Shown here piece after piece: positions 20,001 to 28,235 of a stretch of 64,000 bases of DNA. This stretch comes from Phytomonas francai (taxonomy: Eukaryota > Euglenozoa > Kinetoplastea > Trypanosomatida > Trypanosomatidae): contig MJCC01000025.1 in the NCBI GenBank assembly GCA_001766655.1, positions 86,439 to 150,438 on the forward strand. Direction: 5' to 3'. The notes beneath the pieces were generated by a model. It saw only the letters and a program-made list of their open reading frames with translations, did no database searches and was not told the origin of the DNA. A program made the translations under genes and the position numbers. Positions within the stretch are counted from its first letter, which is position 1. Each line of letters begins with the position of its first letter.

Positions 20001-22618
20001 CAGAGGTACCCCGCGAGCTGCCGGTCGCTAAAGCCGTTCGCCTTGAGGTCGAGCAGAACCTCCCGCGGCATCGCGTCGAGGCGGTCGCGGTAGACCTGCG
20101 CGGTCGACGCGCGGAGCTTGACCAGGTTTTCGAGTTTGTAGAGAAAAAACTTCGTGATCTTGGTCAGCTCGTAGAGCTCCGCGACGCTATGCCCCTCCTG
20201 CAGCGCGCGGCAGAGCGCATAGATGCGGTACGGCGTGGGCCGCTTAATGTGCATCATGTAATCCCAATCCACACGGTCAAACCGCTTCGGCACCTCAAAC
20301 CCGAGGTTCGCCGTATCCACCATCCGAAGCGCCTTCTGGATCGCCTCCTCGAAGGTGCGCCCGATCGACATCACCTCCCCGACGCTCTTCATCATCGACC
20401 CGATCTGCTCGCTGACCATGTTGAACTTCGTCAGGTCCCACCGCGGAACCTTCACCGCGATGTAGTCCAGACTCGGCTCAAAGCAGGCGACGGTGCTCTT
20501 CGTGACGCCGTTTTTGATCTCGAAGAGGGCCTTGCCCAGCGCGATCTTCGCGGCGACGTGCGCGAGCGGGTAGCCGGTCGCCTTCGACGCCAAGGACGAC
20601 GAACGCGAAAGCCGCGCGTTCACCTCGATAACGACGTACCTGCAGGAGGTCGGGTCCAGGGCGTACTGGATGTTGCACTCCCCGACAATCCCCAGATGGC
20701 GGATAATCTTAATCGAGGCGCTGCGAAGCATGTGAAACTCATCGTTGGAGAGGGTCTGCGAAGGGGCCACGACGATGGACTCCCCGGTGTGAATGCCCAT
20801 CGGATCAAAGTTCTCCATATTACAGACGGTAACGCAGTTGTCGTAGATATCGCGCACCACCTCGTACTCGATCTCCTTCCACCCGGCCACGCTCTGCTCG
20901 AGAAGCACCTGCGGCGCGATCGCCAAGGCCGTCTGCACCTTCTCCCGCAGCTCCTTGTCGTTCTGGACGATGCCGCTGCCCTGCCCGCCGAGGCAGTACG
21001 CCGCGCGCACCATCATCGGGAACCCGATCAGCTCTTTTGCGGCCTCGACCTCCGCCATCGAGGTCACCGCCGTCGACTTCGCGACGTGCTCGCCGATCTG
21101 GAGGAGGGAGTCCCGGAAGAGCTCGCGATCCTCGGTGACCGCGATGACCGAGATCGGGGTGCCGAGGACCTGGACGTTGTACTTGCGCAGGATCCCCTGC
21201 TTCTCGAGCTGGATCCCGCAGTTCAGGGCGGTCTGCCCGCCCCACCCGAGCATGATGCTGTCCGGCCGCTCCTTCGCGATCACCTGCTCGATCGACTCCA
21301 CGGCGAGCGGGACGAAGTAGATGTGGTCGGCCATCTCGTCATCGGTCTGCACCGTCGCGATGTTCGGGTTGATCAGCACCGTCTCGATCCCCTCCTCGCG
21401 GAGCGACTTGAGGCACTGCGAGCCGCTGTAATCGAACTCGCCGGCCTGCGCGATGACGATGCCGCCCGCCCCGAGCACGAGCACCTTCCGCGGCTTATGC
21501 TTCGTCATCTCCTTCACCTTCGACGCCTTCACCTTGCTGACGAACTCGTGGAAGAGGTACTCGGTGTCCTGCGGGCCGCACCGCCCCTCGGGGTGGAACT
21601 GGGTGCTAAAAAACGGCTTCGTGCGGTGGATCAGCCCCTCATTGCTGTAGTCGTTCGAGTTCGTGAAGTACTCGAGCCACTCGTCCTGCGGCATACTCTT
21701 GAAGTCGACGGCGAAGCCGTGGTTCTGCGTCGTGATGACGACCCTGCCGTCGGTGCTGCACTTGCAGGGCTGGTTCTGCCCGCGGTGGCCGTACTTCATC
21801 TTGTACGTCAGCCCCCCGGCCGCGAGCGCGAGCATCTGATTCCCCATGCAAATCCCGAAGATCGGCTTCTCCTGCTGGAGCGCCCACCGCACGCTCCGGA
21901 TCGTACTCGTGCACAGCTGCGGGTTCCCCGGCCCGTTGCTGATGAACAGCCCGTCGTAGGCCTCCGTCGTAATATCCCAGTCGTGCGGGACGACGACGAG
22001 GGTGACGTCGTGCTTGAGAAGACACCGCAGCGAGTTCAGCTTCACCCCCATGTCGATCACGAGGATAATGAGGGTGCCGTGGCCGTAGGTCGCCCGGACG
22101 CGCGTGCTGACCTCCGCGACCAAATTGCGCGTGTTCGGGTCGATAAAAGGCACATCGCGGTCGCCCACGAGAAGCTTCCCTAGCGCCGTCCCCATCTCAC
22201 GAAGCCGGAGGACGATGCTGCGGGTGTCGACCATCATCATCCCGGGGATTTTATGCCGCCGGAGCCACTGCGAGAGGTTCTCGCACGACTCCCAGTGGTC
22301 CGGGTGGTCGCAGTACTCCTGGACCACCACCCCGCTCACGTGGATCTTCCCGTGAAAGCTCTCAAAGTACTTCGTCAGCCCAAAACAATCCTCCTCGACC
22401 GGGGGGACGCCGTAGTTGCCGACCATCGGCGTCGTCAGGACGAGAATTTGGCCCTGATAGGAGGGATCCGTGAGGCTCTCGGGGTAGCCGACCATCCCCG
22501 TCGAGAACACCACCTCGCCGGCGATGCTCTTCTCATAACCGAAAGAATAGCCGGAAAATCGCTCGCCACCGTGCAAAACAAGCTCGGCCTTCACGAGGTC
22601 CTGAATATTCAACGGCAT
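17096..22618 (-). CDS. pyr1: glutamine-dependent carbamoyl-phosphate synthase II with C-terminal argininosuccinate-synthase-like domain
   Basis: Makes carbamoyl phosphate from glutamine, bicarbonate and two ATP. The ATG at 22616-22618 gives 1840 residues. Order: glutaminase domain (1-about 370; Cys257 in GICMGNQ, His342 and Glu344 in QFHPEG); two ATP-grasp synthase halves (about 376-1330; VLVLGAGGIVIAQAGEFDYS opens the first); an MGS-like regulatory domain (about 1330-1455). A further domain (about 1462-1840) aligns with argininosuccinate synthase: KVGLMISENNLSR at the P-loop place, GSSHNTKVMRFE (1580-1591), NAWRD, then a conserved MYEAPG (1721-1726). P-loop and substrate residues are lost, so this part is unlikely to make argininosuccinate. 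T. cruzi CPSII is reported near 1500 residues, without room for the whole domain. First gene of the pyrimidine cluster. Confidence 0.96.
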   Translation of the reverse strand: MPLNIQDLVKAELVLHGGERFSGYSFGYEKSIAGEVVFSTGMVGYPESLTDPSYQGQILVLTTPMVGNYGVPPVEEDCFGLTKYFESFHGKIHVSGVVVQEYCDHPDHWESCENLSQWLRRHKIPGMMMVDTRSIVLRLREMGTALGKLLVGDRDVPFIDPNTRNLVAEVSTRVRATYGHGTLIILVIDMGVKLNSLRCLLKHDVTLVVVPHDWDITTEAYDGLFISNGPGNPQLCTSTIRSVRWALQQEKPIFGICMGNQMLALAAGGLTYKMKYGHRGQNQPCKCSTDGRVVITTQNHGFAVDFKSMPQDEWLEYFTNSNDYSNEGLIHRTKPFFSTQFHPEGRCGPQDTEYLFHEFVSKVKASKVKEMTKHKPRKVLVLGAGGIVIAQAGEFDYSGSQCLKSLREEGIETVLINPNIATVQTDDEMADHIYFVPLAVESIEQVIAKERPDSIMLGWGGQTALNCGIQLEKQGILRKYNVQVLGTPISVIAVTEDRELFRDSLLQIGEHVAKSTAVTSMAEVEAAKELIGFPMMVRAAYCLGGQGSGIVQNDKELREKVQTALAIAPQVLLEQSVAGWKEIEYEVVRDIYDNCVTVCNMENFDPMGIHTGESIVVAPSQTLSNDEFHMLRSASIKIIRHLGIVGECNIQYALDPTSCRYVVIEVNARLSRSSSLASKATGYPLAHVAAKIALGKALFEIKNGVTKSTVACFEPSLDYIAVKVPRWDLTKFNMVSEQIGSMMKSVGEVMSIGRTFEEAIQKALRMVDTANLGFEVPKRFDRVDWDYMMHIKRPTPYRIYALCRALQEGHSVAELYELTKITKFFLYKLENLVKLRASTAQVYRDRLDAMPREVLLDLKANGFSDRQLAGYLCTTPEAVRGRRLALNVMPFVKQIDTVAGEYPAAQCCYLYTTYNAQSDDIPFTERMYAVLGCGVYRIGNSVEFDYAGVLVARELRRLGNRVIMLNYNPETVSTDYDECDRLYFDEVSEEVVLDIFQKERIKGVVISLGGQIVQNMALRLKEHGLPILGTDPANIDRAEDRNKFSLMCDELGVPQPEWISAISVEQVLEFCNRVGYPTLVRPSYVLSGSAMAVIANKEDAELYLHEASLVSGDHPVVVSKYYEGAMEYDVDIVAHHGRVLCYAICEHVEDAGVHSGDATMFLPPQNTNKETMKKIYDSAIRIAERLDVVGPLNVQFLLTREGQLRVIEANVRSSRSVPFVSKALGISFPEMMVSAFLARKEQDLVPIKRAKMSHIGCKSSVFSFNRLAGADPILGVEMASTGEIGVFGRDPLEVFLKAMISQNIRLPTKGVFFACDDEAKMEGMCTSLARLAPRLKIYCAAKNSPWLRRFDIPHEVLTQRGERFEDGAAAASYDAEVGKKERFDFVIQIRDKRKDFMLRRCTQATAPPDYWVRRLAVDFNIPLLTEPNLVKLFCEAFARYSDGIEIAPFHEYVPKIYHRIENNNYAMLSNHKVGLMISENNLSRVLAVRLGQEKINVTCFHAYLGGNVEDNFENSFESLKVPVEIVDLRSEIADAAFELITCQSVDEKRNWHLSKLSWHIIGKRLLALMRERRITVVAQGSSHNTKVMRFENYVKLYAPMVGVYNAWRDTRLMEDCRTEAEQIAFIKQHGMKPSRRVHGLVHSSVCGNTYYFEAGEGQPEPRFAREVIAHDSPPEFVSLTYRAARCVGINGVEVTPLLALQMANEIAARNKVGIACTESAMYEAPGMNLLSQGLKFLYEVYFDQHTEEMFGIYSRHVSQGLALGQYSEIHTQSAVEAILFLTANVSGVVELELNQGEVIFLKLSKVSLPTTRRLARGLVTEDDGDEIFQPGNGSFSDVQW

Positions 22619-22649
22619 TTTCAATAAGGTTAAAAATAGCTCGGCGTCC

Positions 22650-22673
22650 GTGTGTGTGTGTGTGTGTGTGTGT
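22650..22673. repeat. (GT)n microsatellite
   Basis: About 12 GT units, 32 bp upstream of the CPSII start codon. On the transcribed strand it is (CA)n followed by GCCGAG, standing where other genes have a pyrimidine tract. Confidence 0.9.
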
Positions 22674-23843
22674 ATAGGGGGTTTGTGCTTCTTTGCTTGT
22701 AGTCGTCTTTATTTTTATTTTTCTCTTTCTATTCGATTCGTGTTATATACGTAGCGCGCTGACTTAAGTTTTAAGAAATTTTACGTGCAAATATGGCTTA
22801 ATTTTTAAAAGTCCAATATTCTTTCAAACTTCAACCTTTAATCCAAACAAAGGTATTTAAGCCGAATACTTTATGATGATTACGGCCACTAATTCAGATG
22901 TCAAATACGAAACTACACCAAAAATAAGAAATGTTCTCGAATTTTTTAAAACAAAAGCTTCCTAACCCTGTGTTCCAATGGAAACGCCTACAACCCTTCG
23001 GCTTACTTCTCTTTCCTTAAGTATTGATTATATTAAAAACCTTAGTAGTATGATTCTGTTGGTTTTTATCGCTGTTTTTAATCTAAAGTCCTTACTCAAG
23101 TAAAGTCCTACAGGTGTGTGGATTCACAGGAAAAATTAGTGAATAACCGCGATCAGGTTATATGCCTAAATACCGAAAAGATCTTAAAAAGGAAAAAGTA
23201 TCCAGACTTGTGCTGTTAAGATACTAGCAAAAAGAGCTCAGAGAGTGGATTTCTATTTTTATTTTTGTAGAAATAAACAGCGAGGGAAAAGCGCATAGTT
23301 GATACGCGTTCTACATACACACATATACGTAAATGTATTGCCATTCCTATGGTCCGTAAAAATGATGGCCACTACGCCACCATTTCTGGCTTCATAGTTA
23401 AAGGCTGCAGGCACCCCATGTTTATACTAACTCTAGCAAGAGGTCAATTACTCAACGAAAATGAATAATAGGAGTTGAAAAGAATTGAAATAAAAGCTGG
23501 TCGATGCCTCAACATGAGAAAGCAAGGCTAGAAACCAAAAAATTATAATATTCGAAACCAGAAACCCCCTCCAATTGAGATCTATCCCTTTTGAATTTCC
23601 AGCACACGCAGGAAAAACAAAAAAAAAAAGGGGGAAAAAAAAGATGCTGCGGCCCGTATGTAAATCTTCTATTTCGCACCTCTACTCGAGCACATACGCG
23701 CAACCACAAACCAACAGCCTACTAGATCCCTTATTATTGGTGACTCCCATCGCCGTTGTACCGGTGTCGAAGAGGAAGAAAATAAGGAAACGAAAGGGGC
23801 GAGAGGCCCGTTGTCGTACGACCACGTAATGCGATCTGCCAGA
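22674..23843. other. long AT-rich spacer
   Basis: 1.2 kb between the kinase-like gene and CPSII, the upstream flank of the pyrimidine cluster. T-rich and A-rich runs throughout. No gene seen. Confidence 0.6.
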
Positions 23844-25334
23844 TCAGCGAATCGACGAGAAATGCAAACGAATTTGCTTCGCCACGACCCTCACCTGATT
23901 CTCCACCTGCTCGAGGCCTGAGGATCTGCTGTTATCGATTCTTAGCATCTCCATCCCCGCGGCGCCGCCGACCCCCGCCAGAGCGGTGTGAAGGGAAAGG
24001 AAAAAGGTCTGCAAAGGCTCGAAGAGGTGGTGGTAATAGAGAACCTCAAAGAAGAACCAGTAGCGGAACACCAAATACATCCCCAATCGCCCCTTCGGGG
24101 ACAGGGAAGCGGCGTTGACAGCCTGGCCGTTGTCGTTCGGGGCTGCCCTCAGCGCCGCCTCCACAAATGCCGCGTTGTCTGGCGAAAACACCGCCCAATC
24201 CATCACGGTGGGCGCCGCCCTGGCGAATTCCCGACAAGGTTGGTACTCCGACCGCCAGAAATCGTCAAAGGCCATCCACGGGAAGGCCGCACCCCCCTCC
24301 TCAACAAGGGAACCCACCTGGAGGAAAGCGGGAACGGGCGGAAAGAAAGGCCCCCCCGCGCGGAGAAGCGCCTGACAAGCGGCCTCGGCCTTCTCCCGCA
24401 AAGCACGAACCGAGGCCGCGCGGTCTGGGGGCAGGACGTACAGGAGGTGCCGCGTGGAATCAAAGGCCTCGGTGAGGACCTCGAGAAGCTCCCCCCGCCT
24501 CGTCTCGCTTCGCGTGGACCACATCTTTTGAATCCGCTTCTCGTAGCTTCGCGAGCCCCAATGACGACGCGGCGTGCGGAGGAAACGACGGAGGCAGGCG
24601 GCCTCAAACCCCCCCACGACAGGGACGCACAGGTCAAAAAGCGCCCCCTCCCCGCCCGCGTCCTCGTGCAGACCAAGGACCGCCTTCTCGCAGAAGATCG
24701 AAATGCCCTCGCAGACCACGTACAAAACCGGCTCCTCTTCCTCTTTTGCAATTTCCGTCCCGGCCAAATTGGGAGTGCGTTTGGCCACGGCCGCGGCCGT
24801 CTCGCGACACCACCGCCGGCCCTCCTCCTCCTGCGCGAGAAGAGAGGAATCCTCGCTCACGAGGCCGTCCTCGTCCGCCTCCCCCTCCCCCTCCTCCCCT
24901 TTCGCCGTAGAACCTCCATTCCCATCCTCCCTCACCTCCTCCTCGTTTGCCGTGGGAGCTCCTTCGCGGCCGTCGACGAGGTACTTTTCAATCCACGGAA
25001 GCCGAATTTTCACCTCCTCCCGCCAAGAAGACATCGGCCCCGGCGAGGAGGGCCGCGGGAACCCCCCGTGCGGGCTCATCGCACCGTTAAGGATGGATTT
25101 GAGCTCCCGCATCGCGCGCGCGAAGCTCGCGAAATTGATCGTGCGAAAGTCGTCGAAGGTCTCAAGGGCCTCACAGCGGGCGGCGTCGAAGAAGTCATCG
25201 AGGGAAATGGGGTGGAAGGGGGAGCCGAGCTGCCGCGCGAGTAGATGCGCTACGGTAGTCTTTCCCGAGCCACTAAATCCGGTTACCACCACAAAACAAC
25301 ACCTCCGCGGATACTTTAACAAGAAAAGACCCAT
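23844..25334 (-). CDS. P-loop kinase, nicotinamide riboside / uridine kinase-like
   Basis: A 496-residue protein. It opens with a Walker A loop in VVVTGFSGSGKTTVAHLLARQ, followed by ISLDDFFD, the conserved Asp-Asp-Phe of nicotinamide riboside kinases and uridine kinases. NFASFARAMRELKSIL and LYVVCEGISIFC match the next helix and strand of that fold, and RRFLRTPRRHWGSRSYEKRI resembles the Arg-rich lid. It is more than twice the size of NRK because of an acidic insert (about 120-200) and a long C-terminal region of unknown role. The substrate cannot be read from sequence. It is the neighbour upstream of CPSII, and since NRKs can phosphorylate uridine, a salvage role is possible but unproven. 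Confidence 0.75.
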   Translation of the reverse strand: MGLFLLKYPRRCCFVVVTGFSGSGKTTVAHLLARQLGSPFHPISLDDFFDAARCEALETFDDFRTINFASFARAMRELKSILNGAMSPHGGFPRPSSPGPMSSWREEVKIRLPWIEKYLVDGREGAPTANEEEVREDGNGGSTAKGEEGEGEADEDGLVSEDSSLLAQEEEGRRWCRETAAAVAKRTPNLAGTEIAKEEEEPVLYVVCEGISIFCEKAVLGLHEDAGGEGALFDLCVPVVGGFEAACLRRFLRTPRRHWGSRSYEKRIQKMWSTRSETRRGELLEVLTEAFDSTRHLLYVLPPDRAASVRALREKAEAACQALLRAGGPFFPPVPAFLQVGSLVEEGGAAFPWMAFDDFWRSEYQPCREFARAAPTVMDWAVFSPDNAAFVEAALRAAPNDNGQAVNAASLSPKGRLGMYLVFRYWFFFEVLYYHHLFEPLQTFFLSLHTALAGVGGAAGMEMLRIDNSRSSGLEQVENQVRVVAKQIRLHFSSIR

Positions 25335-25853
25335 GAATTGATGAATCGGGGAAAAAAGCTTTCGAGTGTGGAGTTAACTTTTTAAAAGCTGCACTATGTG
25401 GATGAAGAGAGAGATTCTAAAACCCCTAAAACTCATGACCAAAGTAATCGTTGCCGGATGAAGTGGGAGAAGGGGGGGAGGGGGGAAGGAGAGAGTGTAC
25501 GCGTTAAGGCTGCGATGATGTTTTTGTTATTGTTTTACCACCACCAAGTTGGTATGGTGGTGGTGCTTTCAACTATAGATATATATAATGTCAAACCTTT
25601 CTACACACATCACTTTTGTGGCGTGAAAAAAATTCAAACCTCCAATCAAACTTACTATTGCAGGGCTCGTTGGCTAGCACTTTTAGATTTTTCCACAAAG
25701 TACCTTTCCTTATTGGTGGTTTCGTCCCTCTGCCCTACGGCAAGTGTTGACAGATTTTGGAGAGGGGAGCATGCCGCGATAGTCATCCGCCAAAGCGTGT
25801 AATCTCATATCTCAGTAAAAAAAAAAAAAAAGGCCGTTAAATTTTGAGTTTTA
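25335..25853. other. spacer
   Basis: 0.5 kb spacer with a poly-A plus-strand run at 25816-25831. No gene seen. Confidence 0.6.
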
Positions 25854-27806
25854 TCACCAACGTAGTTCTGTGGTAACGTCCATCGCGAAGGTCTGCCCTT
25901 TTGCAGTGTGCAGCAGCCCCTCTTCGTGGAAAAAGTGCGCAAGGGGAAGCAGTAGCCTCCTTTCCTTTTCCGGCGGTGGAATCTGCTCCTCACGTTCCAC
26001 CATCATACTTTGCGCATCGAGCACATTCCTGTCGCTTTCCTCCCCCGCGCATCCATCTGTCGGAACGTCATCCGGTGGATCGTGTGTTTCTCCTGTTCCC
26101 TCTTCTTTTTTTCCGTTTCTCTTTCTTTCTCCTGCTTTAGCGGGGGTTTTGGCGGTCATCTGCGGTTGAGCGAGGAACACTGTGGAAACGCCCGCCACGG
26201 CGATGCGATTACGCCCATAACAAGAGGCTGATGACGCGCCGATCATACGGCCTTTAAAAACGGCATCCACGCACGCCAACACGGCGCCCACCTCCGCCAA
26301 TGCCTCCCGTGTTGCCTCATCCTTACAATTATTAGTACTACTATTAATATCCTCTTCTGTGAGGCCGACAACTTCGCTAAACTGCTGAAAAGGCGTCACT
26401 GAAGACGATATCAACGATGAGGGAAAGGTGGCTACCCCTCGCCCCTCTGGGGAGAGGGGCAGCCAAGAAATCGCCTCCGCGCCAAGTCGAAGGGGGGGCA
26501 TCACTCCAGTTGAGCCTCCCCCCGACGGTGGCCGCCCTGAAAGATCTAAATTCAACTCCTCTTCTTCGCCTTCCCCGAGCTGCTTGAACGCGTTGGCGGC
26601 CTCCGCAGGTGCGCCGGAGGTCGATCGCGGGGGTGATATGATGAAGCGGAGCCCTGAAGGAGGCAAGCCTTGGCAGAGGGTGCCCTCCTTGCAGAAGAAT
26701 CCACCCGAGCCAAAGACACACTGCTGCGTGTTAATTTGGTGATGCTGGCCGTAGTCGAAGGCAGCGACGGCATCCCGCGCGCGCTTTCGTGCCCCCCCTG
26801 GAGAACCCCGCGCAGAAGAAAAAGAAGCTAAAGAAGGGCAATCAACCGCTGAAGAAGGAGGGGAGTTCTCCCTCCCGTAAACGGCTAGCGCCAGCTCAAC
26901 AACCTGCCGGCAGACGAACCGCACGCCCTCTCGCAAACGACCCGACTCCGCCGCTACCTCGGCGTCGTCCCCCGCATAAACGGACCCATTAGGGCTGAAA
27001 AGCCCAAGAAGATCACTTTCTAAGGTAGAAGCAAGCAGCCGATCTGGCGCCTCTGGCTTCTCTGGTGGAGCGGAATCGGAGGGAATAGGAACGTTCAGCT
27101 CCAAATACTCCACCGGCTCCGCCGCCGCTGTGGAGCGCTTTCTGGGATATCGAATTGGCTGCCTCTGCGAGGCGAGTTTGAGCTCCTGCGTGACCTCGTC
27201 AAACGACATTTCGGATGCCAGCATGGTCGGATTCAGTCCGTCCCCACCCAGTGTCGGAGAAAGAAAATCGCACGCGTGGTAAGCCACCGCCCGCACCAGC
27301 GCCGAAGCCGAAGCCCTGGTGGAAAGTGCGTATGAGGGTTCGGGGCTTTGGATGTCCTCGCCGGGCAAGGGCAGGGATGCGGATGGAAAAGATCCCGGCG
27401 AAAAGAACTCTGAGGGAAAGTCAAGCATCGCGTCAACCAAGCAGTCCGAACACATCTCGACCAATGCAGTAGGCAAATACGTAGGGGCCCGGTGGTGTGC
27501 AAGGTAATCCCCACAGGCCGCGAAGAGGTTGCCGTGCAGCAGAAGCGACTGGGCAAAAGAGGTGGAAGCTCTCAAAAACACCGCGCGGGGTACTCGCACC
27601 TTCACAGAGGACGCTGCGTGGGAAGATTGCCGAGCCAACGCCGCGCCTATCACCTCATGGAGTGAACACAGCAATGGACGAAGCAGCTGCGAAATCTCCG
27701 CTATGAAAGCAGCGCGAGGAGTGCTATCGGGAAGGATCGGCGAGTCATCGTGGTCCGGTTCGAACGAGCTGCACAGCTCAGCCGGTTGATCGACCGTTTC
27801 GTGCAT
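25854..27806 (-). CDS. hypothetical protein, helical N-terminal region and low-complexity middle
   Basis: A 650-residue protein from the first ATG (27804-27806); the open frame extends 18 codons upstream only to a GTG. The N-terminal third is well ordered and helical (AFIAEISQLLRPLLCSLHEV, then AVFLRASTSFAQSLLLHGNL and PTALVEMCSDCLVDAML), with spacing reminiscent of a histone-fold or similar helical bundle but no firm match. The middle is Gly/Pro/Ser-rich. The C-terminus has a basic Lys/Arg run and ends in an ordered segment (LLPLAHFFHEEG...AMDVTTELRW). It follows SPO11 in transcription order. Function unknown. Confidence 0.7.
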   Translation of the reverse strand: MHETVDQPAELCSSFEPDHDDSPILPDSTPRAAFIAEISQLLRPLLCSLHEVIGAALARQSSHAASSVKVRVPRAVFLRASTSFAQSLLLHGNLFAACGDYLAHHRAPTYLPTALVEMCSDCLVDAMLDFPSEFFSPGSFPSASLPLPGEDIQSPEPSYALSTRASASALVRAVAYHACDFLSPTLGGDGLNPTMLASEMSFDEVTQELKLASQRQPIRYPRKRSTAAAEPVEYLELNVPIPSDSAPPEKPEAPDRLLASTLESDLLGLFSPNGSVYAGDDAEVAAESGRLREGVRFVCRQVVELALAVYGRENSPPSSAVDCPSLASFSSARGSPGGARKRARDAVAAFDYGQHHQINTQQCVFGSGGFFCKEGTLCQGLPPSGLRFIISPPRSTSGAPAEAANAFKQLGEGEEEELNLDLSGRPPSGGGSTGVMPPLRLGAEAISWLPLSPEGRGVATFPSSLISSSVTPFQQFSEVVGLTEEDINSSTNNCKDEATREALAEVGAVLACVDAVFKGRMIGASSASCYGRNRIAVAGVSTVFLAQPQMTAKTPAKAGERKRNGKKEEGTGETHDPPDDVPTDGCAGEESDRNVLDAQSMMVEREEQIPPPEKERRLLLPLAHFFHEEGLLHTAKGQTFAMDVTTELRW

Positions 27807-28235
27807 TGGCCAGATCTGCCGCTGCACAATACAACCCCCTCCCCCCCTCCCCGTACCCACGCGAGGCCGAGAACCTCTGATATTGAAAAGAACCCCTACG
27901 TGTTAACTCTGCGCTAAAAGAAGAAGGAGAATAAGAAAAATGGTGATAAGATACGCTTATCCGCACTAAAAAAGGGAAAAAATACAAGAGATACCATTGG
28001 ACAGGGCTAGACCGATCTAAACCCTGAAACCGTCGATTGGGTTCATCATTGTAAGCAGGTGGATATGCGGGTGTAAGTGAAAGGGACCCCTTCCCCCCCT
28101 CCCCCATAAAACACAGACCCAAAGTATGGGTTTGACGTTTTTTATTGAAGAAATCATCAGAGCAGGTATTTAAAAAGTGTACGAAACCTATTAATCGGCA
28201 CGGCCCCAACCCCTCACGAATTCCGGAATGCGCGA
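27807..28235. other. spacer
   Basis: 0.4 kb spacer between SPO11 and the unknown gene, with short C and A runs. No gene seen. Confidence 0.6.

Noticed and set aside
17309..22183. 1624-codon plus-strand open frame opposite CPSII
   Set aside because: Antisense shadow of CPSII caused by G/C at third codon positions; Arg/Leu/His/Asp-rich with no domain, while the minus strand matches CPSII throughout.
27750..27765. GGTTCGAA resembling a tRNA B box
   Set aside because: No A box at the right distance and no cloverleaf; it lies inside a coding region.
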